From Planotetraspora silvatica (GTDB lineage: Bacteria > Actinomycetota > Actinomycetes > Streptosporangiales > Streptosporangiaceae), in assembly GCF_016863315.1 (NCBI RefSeq), contig NZ_BOOQ01000024.1, positions 62,001-126,000 on the forward strand: a DNA stretch of 64,000 bases, written 5' to 3'. The notes under the pieces were generated by a model, which did not search any database, was not told where the DNA came from, and was given only the letters and a program-made list of their open reading frames with translations. Both the position numbers and the translations under genes were made by a program. The first letter of the stretch is position 1, and every line of letters starts with the position of its first letter. Of the stretch, positions 15,747 through 24,831 are shown piece by piece.

Positions 15747-17144
15747 ATGCGTTCGCTGTCGGCCAAGCGCCGCTCGTTTCAGTTCTCACACTGGTCGTTC
15801 ATGTTCGCGGAGATCGCCGTCTGGTCGTTCGTCGTTCTGGCGGTGACCGGGGCGGTGCTGATGGTGTTCTACGACCCCGGCATGTCCCGGGTGACCTATG
15901 ACGGTTCGTACGGCCTGCTGCGCGGAGTCTTCGTCAGCAAGGCCTTCGACTCGACTCTGCATCTGAGCCTGGAGGTGCGCGGCGGGCTGCTCATCCGCCA
16001 GGTCCACCACTGGGCGGCGCTCGTCTTCGTGGCGGCCGTCGTGTCGCAGTTGCTGCGTGTGTTCCTCACCGGCGCGTTCCGCCGCCCGCGCACCGGGCAG
16101 TGGCTGATCTGGGTGACGCTGCTGGCGCTGGGCATGGCCGCGGGCGAGACCGGCAACGTCCTGCCCGACGACTTGATGTCGGGTGGGAGCATGTGGCTGA
16201 TCGTGTCGGTCGTGCAGTCCATCCCGGTGGTGGGAACCTGGGTGTTGTCGTTGCTGTTCGGCCAGGGCTTCCCCGGTGACCGGGTCATTCCGGTCATGTA
16301 CGGGGGGCACCTGCTGATCGCGGTCGTCGTGGCCGTACTGCTGGTCGCGCGTGAACTGCTGGTGCGGCGGCACGGCCATTCCCGGTTCGTCGCCTCACTG
16401 CCGGCGCCGCGTCGCGCCCGCCCGATGATGGCGCTCGCCACGATCGGCACGCTGATCATCCTCGGGTTCGGGTTCCAGATCGCCCCTATATGGCTGTACG
16501 GCCCTGCCAAGCCGACGCAGATCTCGGCGGGCTCGGTTCCCGACTGGTACATGGGGTTCCTCGACGGCGCTCTCCGGATCATGCCCGGATGGGAACTCAC
16601 GATCGGGGATCACACGCTCAGCCTCGCGGTCCTCGTCCCCACGCTGGTGGTACCCGGGGTCTTCTTCACCGCCCTGGCCGCCTACCCGATGGCCGAGCGC
16701 TTCCTCCTTTCGCGACGCGGCCGCCGCGACGCGCTTGGCCGGCCCAAGACCTCGGGCCGCATGGCCCGCGAGACGCTCGCACATGACCTGCTCGACCGGC
16801 CACGTGAGACGCCGGTGAAGACGGGCATCGCGGTCGCCGGCGTCACGTTCTACGGCCTGCTGTGGGCGGCCGCGGCCAACGACCAGATCGCCGTCCAGTT
16901 CCAGCTCGCGGTCGAGGCTGTGACGATCTTCTTCAGGTTCGCCGTGCTCATCGGCCCTGTCATCGCCTTCGTCGTCACCCGGTGGATCTGCCTCGCACTT
17001 CAGCAGACGGATCACGACGTGGCCGAGCACGGAGTGGAGACCGGGATCATCACGCGGTCCCCGGACGGCGGATTCCACGAACGGCTGGAGCCGGCGCGGC
17101 AGGAGCGCCGGGATCCGGCGATCACCTCAGGGGGACGATCGTGA
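15747..17144 (+). CDS. Cytochrome b of bc1 type (QcrB-like), stand-alone
   Basis: A 465-residue membrane protein with about eight to nine helices. Heme-ligand histidines are in QVHHWAALV and in MYGGHLLIA/RRHGH, and FLTGAFRRPR and LPDDLMSGG match actinobacterial QcrB. The quinol-site PEWY motif reads PDWY. No Rieske protein or cytochrome c is adjacent, so it is a paralogue of the main complex rather than the qcrCAB operon. The downstream NDH-2-like gene overlaps by a GTGA junction, suggesting the two form an electron-transfer pair. Confidence 0.87.
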   Translation: MRSLSAKRRSFQFSHWSFMFAEIAVWSFVVLAVTGAVLMVFYDPGMSRVTYDGSYGLLRGVFVSKAFDSTLHLSLEVRGGLLIRQVHHWAALVFVAAVVSQLLRVFLTGAFRRPRTGQWLIWVTLLALGMAAGETGNVLPDDLMSGGSMWLIVSVVQSIPVVGTWVLSLLFGQGFPGDRVIPVMYGGHLLIAVVVAVLLVARELLVRRHGHSRFVASLPAPRRARPMMALATIGTLIILGFGFQIAPIWLYGPAKPTQISAGSVPDWYMGFLDGALRIMPGWELTIGDHTLSLAVLVPTLVVPGVFFTALAAYPMAERFLLSRRGRRDALGRPKTSGRMARETLAHDLLDRPRETPVKTGIAVAGVTFYGLLWAAAANDQIAVQFQLAVEAVTIFFRFAVLIGPVIAFVVTRWICLALQQTDHDVAEHGVETGIITRSPDGGFHERLEPARQERRDPAITSGGRS

Positions 17145-18238
17145 CATCGAACAGGCCACAGGTCGTGATCGTCGGGGGAGGGGTCGCCGGATGCCAGGCG
17201 GCCCGAGCCCTGTCGCGCAGGGTGGGAGACGGCGCGGAGATCGTGCTGGTCAACCCGGCCGGCGTGGCGCTGCATCCGGAGCTGCTCCCGCAGGTGATGA
17301 CGGGCGTCCTGAGCCCGGACCGGGTGAGCGTGCCGCTGGCCGAGACGCTGCCGGGTGTGCGGGTGGTGCTCGGCACGGTCACCCACATCGACGCCCACGC
17401 CCAGCGCGTGCTTTACGACGGCGGCGTGCTGGACTACGACCGGCTGATCGTGGCGGCGGGAGGCGTGAGCGAAGTCGCCCAGGTCTCCGCGGTCTCGGCG
17501 CACAGCGTCGGCTTCCACAACGTCGGGCAGGCCCTCCATCTGCGTGATCACATCCATCGGCAGCTCTCCCTGGCCGCCGCGAGCACCGACCCCTTCGAAC
17601 GCGCGGCGCGCTGCACGTTCGTCGTGCTCGGCGCGGGATACGCGGGTACGGCCGCGGCCTCGGCCGGGCAGTGGCTGTCCCAGTCGATCGCCTGCCGCGA
17701 CCCGCGATTGCGCGGGCAGCCGATCCGTTGGATCCTGGCCGATCCCGCCGAGTGGCTGCTGCCTGACATGCGGCATCGCCTGTCCAGGACGACGGCGCGG
17801 ATGTTGCGGTCGCGGGGCGTGGAGGTCCGGACGCGGACCTCGCTCGGCCAGGTCACCTCCCGGGGGCTGCGGCTCACCGACGGTGAGTTCATTCCCACCC
17901 GCACGATCGTGTGGAGCTTCGGGGTCCGCCCCGATCCGCTCGTGACCAACCTCGCACTGGCGGCCGAGCAGGGCAGGATCAGGGTGGACGAGCACCTGGC
18001 CGTGCCCGGCCATCCCGAGATCTATGCCTGCGGCGATGTGGCCGCGGTCCCCGACCTCGCCAGGCCCGGCAAGATCGCCCCGATGAGCGGGCAGCATGCC
18101 CTGCGCCAAGGCAGGCTGGCGGGCGGCAACGTCGCGGCCTCCATCGGGTACGGCTCGCGCCGGCCGTACCGGCACAGGATCCACGACTCCATGGTGGACC
18201 TGGTCCGGACGCCGGAGCAGCCGCTGCGCGTGGCCTGA
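17141..18238 (+). CDS. NDH-2-like FAD-dependent oxidoreductase, C-terminally short
   Basis: A 365-residue pyridine nucleotide-disulfide oxidoreductase-fold protein. The FAD motif is VIVGGGVAGCQAA, the NAD motif is FVVLGAGYAGTAAA, and the second FAD motif is YACGDVAAVPD. It resembles type II NADH dehydrogenase, but it stops after HDSMVDLVRTPEQPLRVA, where NDH-2 normally continues with its amphipathic membrane-anchor helices. No continuation was seen in other frames. The GTG start overlaps the cytochrome b stop, so anchoring through cytochrome b is a possible explanation (inference). Confidence 0.85.
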   Translation: MTSNRPQVVIVGGGVAGCQAARALSRRVGDGAEIVLVNPAGVALHPELLPQVMTGVLSPDRVSVPLAETLPGVRVVLGTVTHIDAHAQRVLYDGGVLDYDRLIVAAGGVSEVAQVSAVSAHSVGFHNVGQALHLRDHIHRQLSLAAASTDPFERAARCTFVVLGAGYAGTAAASAGQWLSQSIACRDPRLRGQPIRWILADPAEWLLPDMRHRLSRTTARMLRSRGVEVRTRTSLGQVTSRGLRLTDGEFIPTRTIVWSFGVRPDPLVTNLALAAEQGRIRVDEHLAVPGHPEIYACGDVAAVPDLARPGKIAPMSGQHALRQGRLAGGNVAASIGYGSRRPYRHRIHDSMVDLVRTPEQPLRVA

Positions 18239-18439
18239 GCGCCTGGTCCCGGTTCATGCGTCCTCTTCGTCACTGCGTGTTCCCCCAGGGCACCAGTGTT
18301 AGAGACTGACCGAAATTGGCGAAAAGTCTTGTTTTTTCGACCTTTTAGTGATCAAGATGGATGCACCGTTCGGGGCCTTCCCCACCGGCCTTCGCGCACG
18401 ACAGCGACCCACCGCTTCCCCCGCGATGAGAGGAACCCC

Positions 18440-19495
18440 ATGACCCGCAAGCTCCGCTTCGGCGGCAGGCTCGCCGCGATTGCGGTCGCGACCGCGACCG
18501 TCGCCGCCACGGCCGCGTTCGCGCCCGCCGCCGCCGCCGCCGCCCAGCCCGCGCCCGCGACCCCACCCATCGCATACGTCGACGTGTCCGTGGCGACCGT
18601 CTGGACCAGTCCTGACAGTCCGCGTCCCATCGACGCTCCCGCGCTGACCGACCCGGCGGATCCCGAGAAGTGGCTCGCCGCCATGACGGTGGACGACAAG
18701 CGGGGCCTGACGAGCGGCAACCTGACCCAGACGCAGGTCCTCTACGGTCATCCCGTCTACGTGCTGGCCCAGCAGGGCGACTGGGCCGAAGTCGCGGTGC
18801 CGGGTCAGGCCACGCCGAAGAACTCGCTGGGCTACCCGGGCTGGGTGCCCAAGGCGCAGCTCACCAGCAACGCCGGTTACACCGCTGTGGCCGCCCACAG
18901 CCCCTTCGCGCTGGTGGACCGAGCCCCGACCACGTGGCTCTACAACGATCTCGGGCGGCGTTCGAAGGCACTGAAGATCAGTGCGAACACCCGGCTGCCC
19001 GAGCTCGCGCGCGTCGGCGACTCCGTCCTCGTCTACACCCCCGATCACGGGACGAAATGGCTTTCCGCCACCGATGTCAGCGTGTACAAGTCGGAGACCG
19101 ACATCCCATATCCGACCGGCGCAGATCTGGTGAACTTCGCGAAGAAGTTCATCAACGTGCCGTACCTGTGGGCAGGCCGGGCCGGGTTCGGCTTCGACTG
19201 CTCCGGATTCACCTCCACCGTGTACGAGGCCAACGGCATCGCCATCCCGCGCGACTCCGGCGCTCAGGCCACCTACGGCGGTGGCACCAAGGTCGACCGG
19301 GCCGACCTGCAACCCGGCGACCTGATCTTCTACGCCCACAACAACGGCACCGGCTCGATCTACCACGTGGCCATGTACATCGGGAATCAGCAGATGATCG
19401 AGGCGTACGACGCCGCGACACCGGTCCGGATCACCCCGGCGCGGTTCAACACCGACTACTGGGGCGCGGTGCGGTACCTCGCCGCGGGCCACTGA
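18440..19495 (+). CDS. Secreted NlpC/P60 peptidoglycan endopeptidase
   Basis: A 351-residue exported wall hydrolase. Residues 1-36 form an alanine-rich signal peptide. Two SH3-like regions (about 60-140 and 150-215) precede the NlpC/P60 domain. Catalytic Cys lies in FDCSGFTS and His in IYHVAMYIG; substrate-cleft sequences NVPYLWAG and LQPGDLIFY are present. It should cleave D-Glu-diaminopimelate or related bonds in peptidoglycan stems. The ATG is preceded by GAGAGGAA. The upstream leader is short and A/T-rich, without a recognisable c-di-AMP riboswitch. Confidence 0.92.
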   Translation: MTRKLRFGGRLAAIAVATATVAATAAFAPAAAAAAQPAPATPPIAYVDVSVATVWTSPDSPRPIDAPALTDPADPEKWLAAMTVDDKRGLTSGNLTQTQVLYGHPVYVLAQQGDWAEVAVPGQATPKNSLGYPGWVPKAQLTSNAGYTAVAAHSPFALVDRAPTTWLYNDLGRRSKALKISANTRLPELARVGDSVLVYTPDHGTKWLSATDVSVYKSETDIPYPTGADLVNFAKKFINVPYLWAGRAGFGFDCSGFTSTVYEANGIAIPRDSGAQATYGGGTKVDRADLQPGDLIFYAHNNGTGSIYHVAMYIGNQQMIEAYDAATPVRITPARFNTDYWGAVRYLAAGH

Positions 19496-19500
19496 CGGTT

Positions 19501-19530
19501 CGCGCCCACGTCGGCGTCGCCGTGGGCGCG
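19501..19530 (+). terminator. Hairpin terminator after the NlpC/P60 gene
   Basis: CGCGCCCACG and CGTGGGCGCG form a perfect 10-bp stem with a 10-nt loop, starting 6 nt after the stop codon. No T-run. Confidence 0.65.
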
Positions 19531-19661
19531 GCTGTGCCTGATCGGGTCCCCGCGCCTTGGTTCGCGGGGACGGCGAGGCATCGCCGCGCTCGCCGTGCGC
19601 TCACCGTGACAACCGGCGAGCCGGGTCTGGCACGGGGGAGGACTCGGTCGACGTCTGGGCG

Positions 19662-20624
19662 TCAACGGGCCGAGGACAGGACCCGTGCGAGCCAGTCGTT
19701 GCGGGTGCGGCGTGCCGTGACGGAGACCCGCGCCTGAGGGTAGAGCGCGTCGAATCCATGGAAGCCCCCCGCCCAGACGTGGAGTTCCGCCTGACCGCCG
19801 GCGGCCCAGATCCTGGTGGCGTAGTCGACGTCCTCGTCGCGGAAGACCTCGGCGGTGCCGGCGTCGATATAGGTGGTGGGCAGGCCGGAGAGGTCGTCGG
19901 CGAGCGCGGGTGAGACGTAGCCGGGCACGTCCTCGTCTGCGAGGCCGGCGAGGACTGCCCGCCATCCGAACTCGTTCATCTCGCGGGTCCAGACGCCCGG
20001 GTCGCCGGAGTACTGCCGGCTGGAGATGGTGGTGTTGCGGTGGTCGAGCATGGGGCAGATGAGCACCTGGGCGGCGATCGCCGGGGTGCCGCGGTCGCGC
20101 GCCATCAGGGTCACGCCGGCGGCGAGTCCGCCGCCGGCGCTGGCTCCCGCGACGACGATGCGGGTGGGGTCGATGCCCAGCCGGTCGGCGTGCTCGGCGA
20201 CCCAGCACAGACCGTGGTAGCAGTCCTCGACCAGGGTCGTGCCGGTGGCTTCCGGAGCCAGGCGGTAGTCGACGGAGACCACGACGGCGCCGTACAGGTC
20301 GAGCCACTCCAGCGGGATGTCGATCTGCGAGAAGCGATCTCCCATGATCATCCCGCCGCCGTGGATCCAGTAGACGCACGGTGCGGCCGGGGAGCGATCG
20401 GCCCCGGCGGAGCTGAAGATCGACAGGGGGATCTGCGCGCCGTCCGGGCCGGTGACGGTGACCTCGCGGTGCTCGACGCCGCGGCCTTCGAGGAGGGTTT
20501 CAACCGGTGTCGGCGGGAGTTGGCGGATCTGCGCGAGCACCTCTGGGCTGAGCTGCGACATGAGGGGCATGTCGGCAAGGAGCGCGCGAAGTTCGGGGTC
20601 GATGCCGGGTCGTGCCGGTGCCAT
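19662..20624 (-). CDS. Alpha/beta hydrolase, HSL-type esterase
   Basis: A 320-residue hormone-sensitive-lipase-family esterase. The oxyanion motif is IHGGGMIMGD, the nucleophile elbow is GASAGGGLA, the acid lies in TTYIDAGTAEVFRDED and the catalytic His in GGFHGFD. There is no signal peptide, so it is cytoplasmic; it likely hydrolyses short acyl or acetyl esters. The ABM monooxygenase lies 179 bp upstream on the same strand, and an AraC regulator is divergent to that, so the three may form one unit (inference). Confidence 0.9.
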   Translation of the reverse strand: MAPARPGIDPELRALLADMPLMSQLSPEVLAQIRQLPPTPVETLLEGRGVEHREVTVTGPDGAQIPLSIFSSAGADRSPAAPCVYWIHGGGMIMGDRFSQIDIPLEWLDLYGAVVVSVDYRLAPEATGTTLVEDCYHGLCWVAEHADRLGIDPTRIVVAGASAGGGLAAGVTLMARDRGTPAIAAQVLICPMLDHRNTTISSRQYSGDPGVWTREMNEFGWRAVLAGLADEDVPGYVSPALADDLSGLPTTYIDAGTAEVFRDEDVDYATRIWAAGGQAELHVWAGGFHGFDALYPQARVSVTARRTRNDWLARVLSSAR

Positions 20625-20803
20625 GGTGGAGGGTTCCTTTCGCGGGGGTTTCTTCGGGTGATCGAGCGGGTGCCGTCGGATGGAGGGATGGAGATCCGGC
20701 CGGTGGTCGTCGCGTCCGGTTGGCGGGCGTCCCAGACGTGCAGCGAGGCGACGGCGGTGGGCGCCGTCAGGTCGAATCAGAAAAGGCCCGTCGGGCGTCG
20801 ATC

Positions 20804-21109
20804 TCAGAAGGCCGCCTTGCCCCCGACCGGCACCTCGTCGATGTACTGGGACTCGCCGGTGAGCAGCGGCTGGAGCTTCGCGACCAGCGCCTGGGCCTGT
20901 TCGGTCGCGAAGAAACTGCTGTGGGCCTCCGGGCTGGTCCAGCCTTCGGTGACGTGGACGATGTCTCGGTTGCCGGCCGAGCGGCTGACCAGGAAGACGA
21001 CGCAGTCCTCGTGCGGCAGGGACGGCGCGTTGAGCAGAAGCTCGACCAGTTCGTCACCCCTGCCGGGCCGCGCGGTCATGGTGGCGTGAAAACCGTGGTT
21101 GACGCTCAT
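20804..21109 (-). CDS. Antibiotic-biosynthesis-monooxygenase (ABM) domain protein
   Basis: A 101-residue single-domain ferredoxin-fold ABM protein (GFHATMTARPGRGDELVELLL, HVTEGWTSPEAHSSFF). Relatives include quinol monooxygenase YgiN and heme-degrading or polyketide-oxidising enzymes; they act as dimers without a bound cofactor. Divergent from an AraC regulator, with the HSL-type esterase downstream. Confidence 0.82.
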   Translation of the reverse strand: MSVNHGFHATMTARPGRGDELVELLLNAPSLPHEDCVVFLVSRSAGNRDIVHVTEGWTSPEAHSSFFATEQAQALVAKLQPLLTGESQYIDEVPVGGKAAF

Positions 21110-21268
21110 GGGGCTCTACCTCTTCGATTGCGGAGCTGTCGTGCACTCCTGGGATATCAACTCACCCATGAAAACATCTCTACCAGCGGAAACGTTAGAA
21201 CTATGCTCCTGATCTCTTGCCTGATCCTGCCGTTGTGGCGAGTATCGGCTTAGTGGTTCAATCGGGTC

Positions 21269-22198
21269 ATGTGCCTCGACGAGCTCAACGAGCTGATCAC
21301 CCGTCACGCGCGGTCCGACGGGACCACCGCCATCGACGGCGTCCTGATCTCGAAGGTCGAGCAGCCGACTCCACCGTCACCGTCCATGTCCGGCTCGGTG
21401 CTGGCACTCATCACGCAGGGCGCCAAACGCATCGCGCTGGGCGACCGCGTCTACGACTACGGCGCCGGGCAGTACCTCATCGCCTCGGTCGACCTGCCGA
21501 TCACCGGCCACTTCACCGAGGCCGGCCCAGAGCGGCCGGCGATGGGCTTCGGCCTGACCCTGCACCCGGCTGCCGTCGCCGAGCTGCTGCTGCAGGCGGC
21601 CCCCGGAGACCTCCCGCCAGCCGGCGGCAACGCGCCGTCCAGCATGGCCGTCAGCGACGCCCCCGCCGAACTCGTCGACGCGGTGATCCGACTGCTGCGC
21701 CTGCTCGACCGGCCGCGCGACATCACCGTGCTGGCGCCGCTGATCAAACGGGAGATCCTCTGGCGGCTCATCACCGGCGAGCAGGGCGCGATCGTCCGCC
21801 AACTGGGCCTCGCCGACAGCAGCCTCACCCACATCGCGCGCGCGGTCCAGTGGATCCGCGACCACTACACACAGTCCTTCCGCGTCGAGGACGTCGCACA
21901 GTTGGCCGGGATGAGCGTGTCCGCCTTCTACCGCAATTTCCAGGCGGTCACCGCGATGAGTCCCATTCAGTTCCAGAAACAGATCCGGCTCCAGGAGGCC
22001 CGCCTCCTGCTCGCCACCCACCCCAACGACGTCACCGGCGTCGGCATCCGCGTCGGCTACGACAGTCCGTCACAGTTCAGCCGTGAGTACCGCCGCCAGT
22101 TCGGTGTTCCACCCAGCCAGGACGCCACCCGCCTCCGGGCATCCGCAGCCGATCATGTCGCAACGACGCGGTGGCCTTCGGCCGCACGTCGGCCCTGA
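21269..22198 (+). CDS. AraC-family regulator with AraC N-terminal domain
   Basis: A 309-residue regulator. The N-terminal cupin-like domain (about 20-170) matches the AraC_N family seen beside short-chain dehydrogenase or esterase genes. The C-terminal HTH pair is clear (FRVEDVAQLAGMSVSAFYRNF, GVGIRVGYDSPSQFSREYRRQFG). It is divergent from the ABM monooxygenase and esterase, its likely targets. Confidence 0.88.
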   Translation: MCLDELNELITRHARSDGTTAIDGVLISKVEQPTPPSPSMSGSVLALITQGAKRIALGDRVYDYGAGQYLIASVDLPITGHFTEAGPERPAMGFGLTLHPAAVAELLLQAAPGDLPPAGGNAPSSMAVSDAPAELVDAVIRLLRLLDRPRDITVLAPLIKREILWRLITGEQGAIVRQLGLADSSLTHIARAVQWIRDHYTQSFRVEDVAQLAGMSVSAFYRNFQAVTAMSPIQFQKQIRLQEARLLLATHPNDVTGVGIRVGYDSPSQFSREYRRQFGVPPSQDATRLRASAADHVATTRWPSAARRP

Positions 22199-22354
22199 GC
22201 ATGCCGTGACGAGGAGAACACGGGCGCTGGCGCCACCACGGCCTGGGATGGTGATCGCTGAAATTCGCGCGCAGTAGCAGCCGTCCGGCGGGCCTGAGCA
22301 CCCTGGCCGGCTCCCGGGCCGCCCGCGGCCTGTCCTGGACGTGGTCGCGGAGGC

Positions 22355-23104
22355 TCAGCGTGCGGGCAGGGCGAGTCCCATCCTGGCCGCCGCGCCGTCC
22401 AGCAGTACGGCCAGCCCGTGACGGAACCGGTCGCGTTCTGACCGCCCGCCCAACAGCCGGGGGAACACCTTCCGTGGATCCTCGCCGCCGAACAGCGCTT
22501 CGGTGTACGGGAAATCCCCGCTGGCGTACTGGGACTCGGCGAACCGCATGGCCTCCTCGAACACCTCGTCGCCGTCGGAGGCCGCGTTCGCCGTGCGCAC
22601 CTCGGCCGAGCGCAGCACGTTCCCGCTCACGTAGTCGTCGACCATGGACAGCAGCGCGAACTTGGCCGGGGCGTCCAGCCCCGTGCCGGCGAGGGCGGCG
22701 AGCGACTGTTCGAAGTGACGCATGGCGTTGGGGCCGGCGGGCGCGTTCTGCAGGGAGTTCAGGGCCCAGGGATGGCGCATCAGCACGTCCCAGGTGCGTA
22801 CCGCGACCGCGGTGAGCGCGTCGTACCAGTGGGCCGGGAACTCGTCGGCGGGGATCAGCACCTCGCCCATGATCGCGTCGTCCATCAGCGCGACCAGCTC
22901 GTCCTTGGTGCGGACGTAGTGGTAGAGCGTCATGGTGCCGGCGCCCACCTCGCCGGCGATCCGCCGCATCGAGACGGCGGCGAACCCCTCGGCGTCGGCG
23001 ATCGCCAGCGCGGTCGACGCGATCTGGTCGCGGGTGAATTTCGGCCGGCGGCTGCCGGGCTCCCGCCGGGTCCAGATCAGTGCAGAGTCCTCACCGCTTG
23101 CCAT
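22355..23104 (-). CDS. TetR-family repressor
   Basis: A 249-residue repressor with an N-terminal HTH (IASTALAIADAEGFAAVSMRRIAGEVGAGTMTLYHYV, about 27-63) and a C-terminal domain of the tetracycline-repressor type. It is divergent from a group A flavin monooxygenase. Its own start codon abuts the first of three operator copies, and TACAGT, 6 nt before the ATG, lies inside that copy, so autoregulation at a leaderless promoter is expected. The ligand is probably the monooxygenase substrate. Confidence 0.9.
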   Translation of the reverse strand: MASGEDSALIWTRREPGSRRPKFTRDQIASTALAIADAEGFAAVSMRRIAGEVGAGTMTLYHYVRTKDELVALMDDAIMGEVLIPADEFPAHWYDALTAVAVRTWDVLMRHPWALNSLQNAPAGPNAMRHFEQSLAALAGTGLDAPAKFALLSMVDDYVSGNVLRSAEVRTANAASDGDEVFEEAMRFAESQYASGDFPYTEALFGGEDPRKVFPRLLGGRSERDRFRHGLAVLLDGAAARMGLALPAR

Positions 23105-23166
23105 TCGTACACTGTACCGCTAGCGTTATTGGTACAGCGTACGAAATATGAGTACATGGTACGAAC
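23104..23166. promoter_or_regulatory. Triple TetR operator
   Basis: TTCGTACACTGTACC (23104-23118) and GGTACAGCGTACGAA (23131-23145) are inverted copies with one mismatch; GTACATGGTACGAAC (23152-23166) is a third, divergent copy. They cover the -10 of the repressor gene and the promoter of the monooxygenase. Confidence 0.75.
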
Positions 23167-23180
23167 AAGTGGAGGGCGTC

Positions 23181-24734
23181 ATGACGAACGTCGATGTGCT
23201 GATCGTCGGTGCCGGGCCGACCGGGCTGACCCTGGCCTGCGAACTCGCGGTGCGGGGCGTCCGATTCCGGATCATCGACCGGGCCGGCCGGTTCTTCGGC
23301 GGGTCACGCGCGGACGGCATCCAGCCGAGGACCATGGAGGTCTTCGCCGACCTTGGGATACTCGACCCGATCCTGGCCGCCGGGGATCTCGGCATGGTGA
23401 TGCGCGCCTACCGGGGGGACGAGATCGTCTGGGAAGGGCGGATGGGCGACCCCGTCGAGCCGACGGCGTCCGTGCCGTACCCGAACATCTGGTTCGTGCC
23501 TCAGTTCCGCACCGAGGAGATCCTCCGCGAACGGCTCGCCGACCTCGGCGGGCGCGTGGAATCGTCGACCGAATTGACCGACTTCACCCAGGACGCGGAC
23601 GGCGTGACGGCGGTCCTGGCCGCCGACGGGACTTCCGAGACCGTGCGCGCCCGATACCTCGTGGGTGCGGACGGCGGGCGCAGCACCGTGCGCAAGCGGC
23701 TGGGCATCGTGTTCCCTGGCGAGACCGACGAGAACACCACGATGCTCTTCGCCGACGCGAGGGTGGACGGGATCGGCCGCGACCACGGCCGGATCTGGCA
23801 GACCGGCGACGACATGGTCTCGCTGATGCCGCTGGCCGGCAGCGACCTGTTCGTCGTGGTGGCCAGGCCGCCGAAAGACGAGGACGAGTCGATCCGCGAC
23901 TACCTGCGACGACAGGTCGCCGAGGCGTCCGGCCGGCCCGACATCCTGATCCGTGAGGTGACCTGGCACACCACCTGGCGGGCGAACACCCGGCTGGCCG
24001 AGCGCTTCCGGGACGGCCGGGTCCTCCTGGCCGGCGACGCCGGGCACGTGCACCCGCCGACCGGCGGACAGGGCATGAACACCGGCATCCAGGACGGCTA
24101 CAACCTCGGCTGGAAACTCGCCGGCGCCCTGGCCGGCGCCCCGGCTCTCCTCCTGGACAGCTATGAACCCGAGCGGATCGCGGCGGCGCGCGCCGCCCTG
24201 GACATCAGCACGGCGCTGCTGGACAAGCACATGCGAGGCGACGACGACGCCCACGTGCGCGGCCCCGAGGTGCACGGGCTCACGCTGAACTACCGCGGCG
24301 GCCCCCTCTCATGCGACGAGCGCGCCACCTCAGGCCCGGTCGCGGCCGGCGACCGGGCGCCGGACGCACCCGCGACCACGCCCGGCGGCCGTCCGATCCG
24401 GCTGTTCGACCTGTACCGCGGCCCTCACTGGACGCTGCTCGCCTTCGGCTCGGCTCAGGCGCCCGCGGTCGCGACCCTCAACCACTGGTACGGCCCCGCC
24501 CTGCGCGCCCACACCGTGATCCGTCCCGGCGAACCCGCCGGCGAGCACGCCGTGCTGGACGCCGCCGGACACGTCCGGACCGGATACGGCGCGGCCGACG
24601 ACACCGTGGTGCTGGTCCGCCCCGACGGCTACATCGGCCTGATCGCCGGCCACGGAACCGTCGAGCAGGTGGCCGAGTACTGGACGGCGCTGCACGGCAC
24701 CACCGTGACCGGAACCACCACGATCGCGGGATGA
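23181..24734 (+). CDS. Group A FAD-dependent aromatic monooxygenase
   Basis: A 517-residue flavoprotein hydroxylase. Motifs are GxGxxG in VLIVGAGPTGLTLA, the DG motif in YLVGADGGRSTVRK, and the FAD ribityl-binding GD motif in LLAGDAGHVHPPTGGQGMN. The C-terminal ~120 residues form the thioredoxin-like domain of PgaE/MhpA-type hydroxylases. Substrates in the family are polyketides, phenols or antibiotics. The ATG at 23181 has GGAGGG 4 nt upstream; an ATG at 23148 lies in the operator region. Control by the divergent TetR points to a detoxification role (inference). Confidence 0.9.
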   Translation: MTNVDVLIVGAGPTGLTLACELAVRGVRFRIIDRAGRFFGGSRADGIQPRTMEVFADLGILDPILAAGDLGMVMRAYRGDEIVWEGRMGDPVEPTASVPYPNIWFVPQFRTEEILRERLADLGGRVESSTELTDFTQDADGVTAVLAADGTSETVRARYLVGADGGRSTVRKRLGIVFPGETDENTTMLFADARVDGIGRDHGRIWQTGDDMVSLMPLAGSDLFVVVARPPKDEDESIRDYLRRQVAEASGRPDILIREVTWHTTWRANTRLAERFRDGRVLLAGDAGHVHPPTGGQGMNTGIQDGYNLGWKLAGALAGAPALLLDSYEPERIAAARAALDISTALLDKHMRGDDDAHVRGPEVHGLTLNYRGGPLSCDERATSGPVAAGDRAPDAPATTPGGRPIRLFDLYRGPHWTLLAFGSAQAPAVATLNHWYGPALRAHTVIRPGEPAGEHAVLDAAGHVRTGYGAADDTVVLVRPDGYIGLIAGHGTVEQVAEYWTALHGTTVTGTTTIAG

Positions 24735-24831
24735 TGCCCGGCTCAGCCGCAAGACTCGGCGACCAGATCTCCAGAGCGGAGAGGTCCGCCTCCATCGGAC
24801 GGTCCTCTGCGACTCGCTCTCGCCGCGTCGG

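Noticed and set aside
18239-18439. c-di-AMP (ydaO) riboswitch before the NlpC/P60 gene
   Set aside because: Such riboswitches are common before wall hydrolases in actinobacteria, but this leader is too short and A/T-rich and lacks the conserved core.
23181-24734. Rifampicin monooxygenase (rox) linked to helR
   Set aside because: The flavin monooxygenase is of PgaE/MhpA type, has no RAE and is controlled by a TetR; it lies 34 kb from helR.
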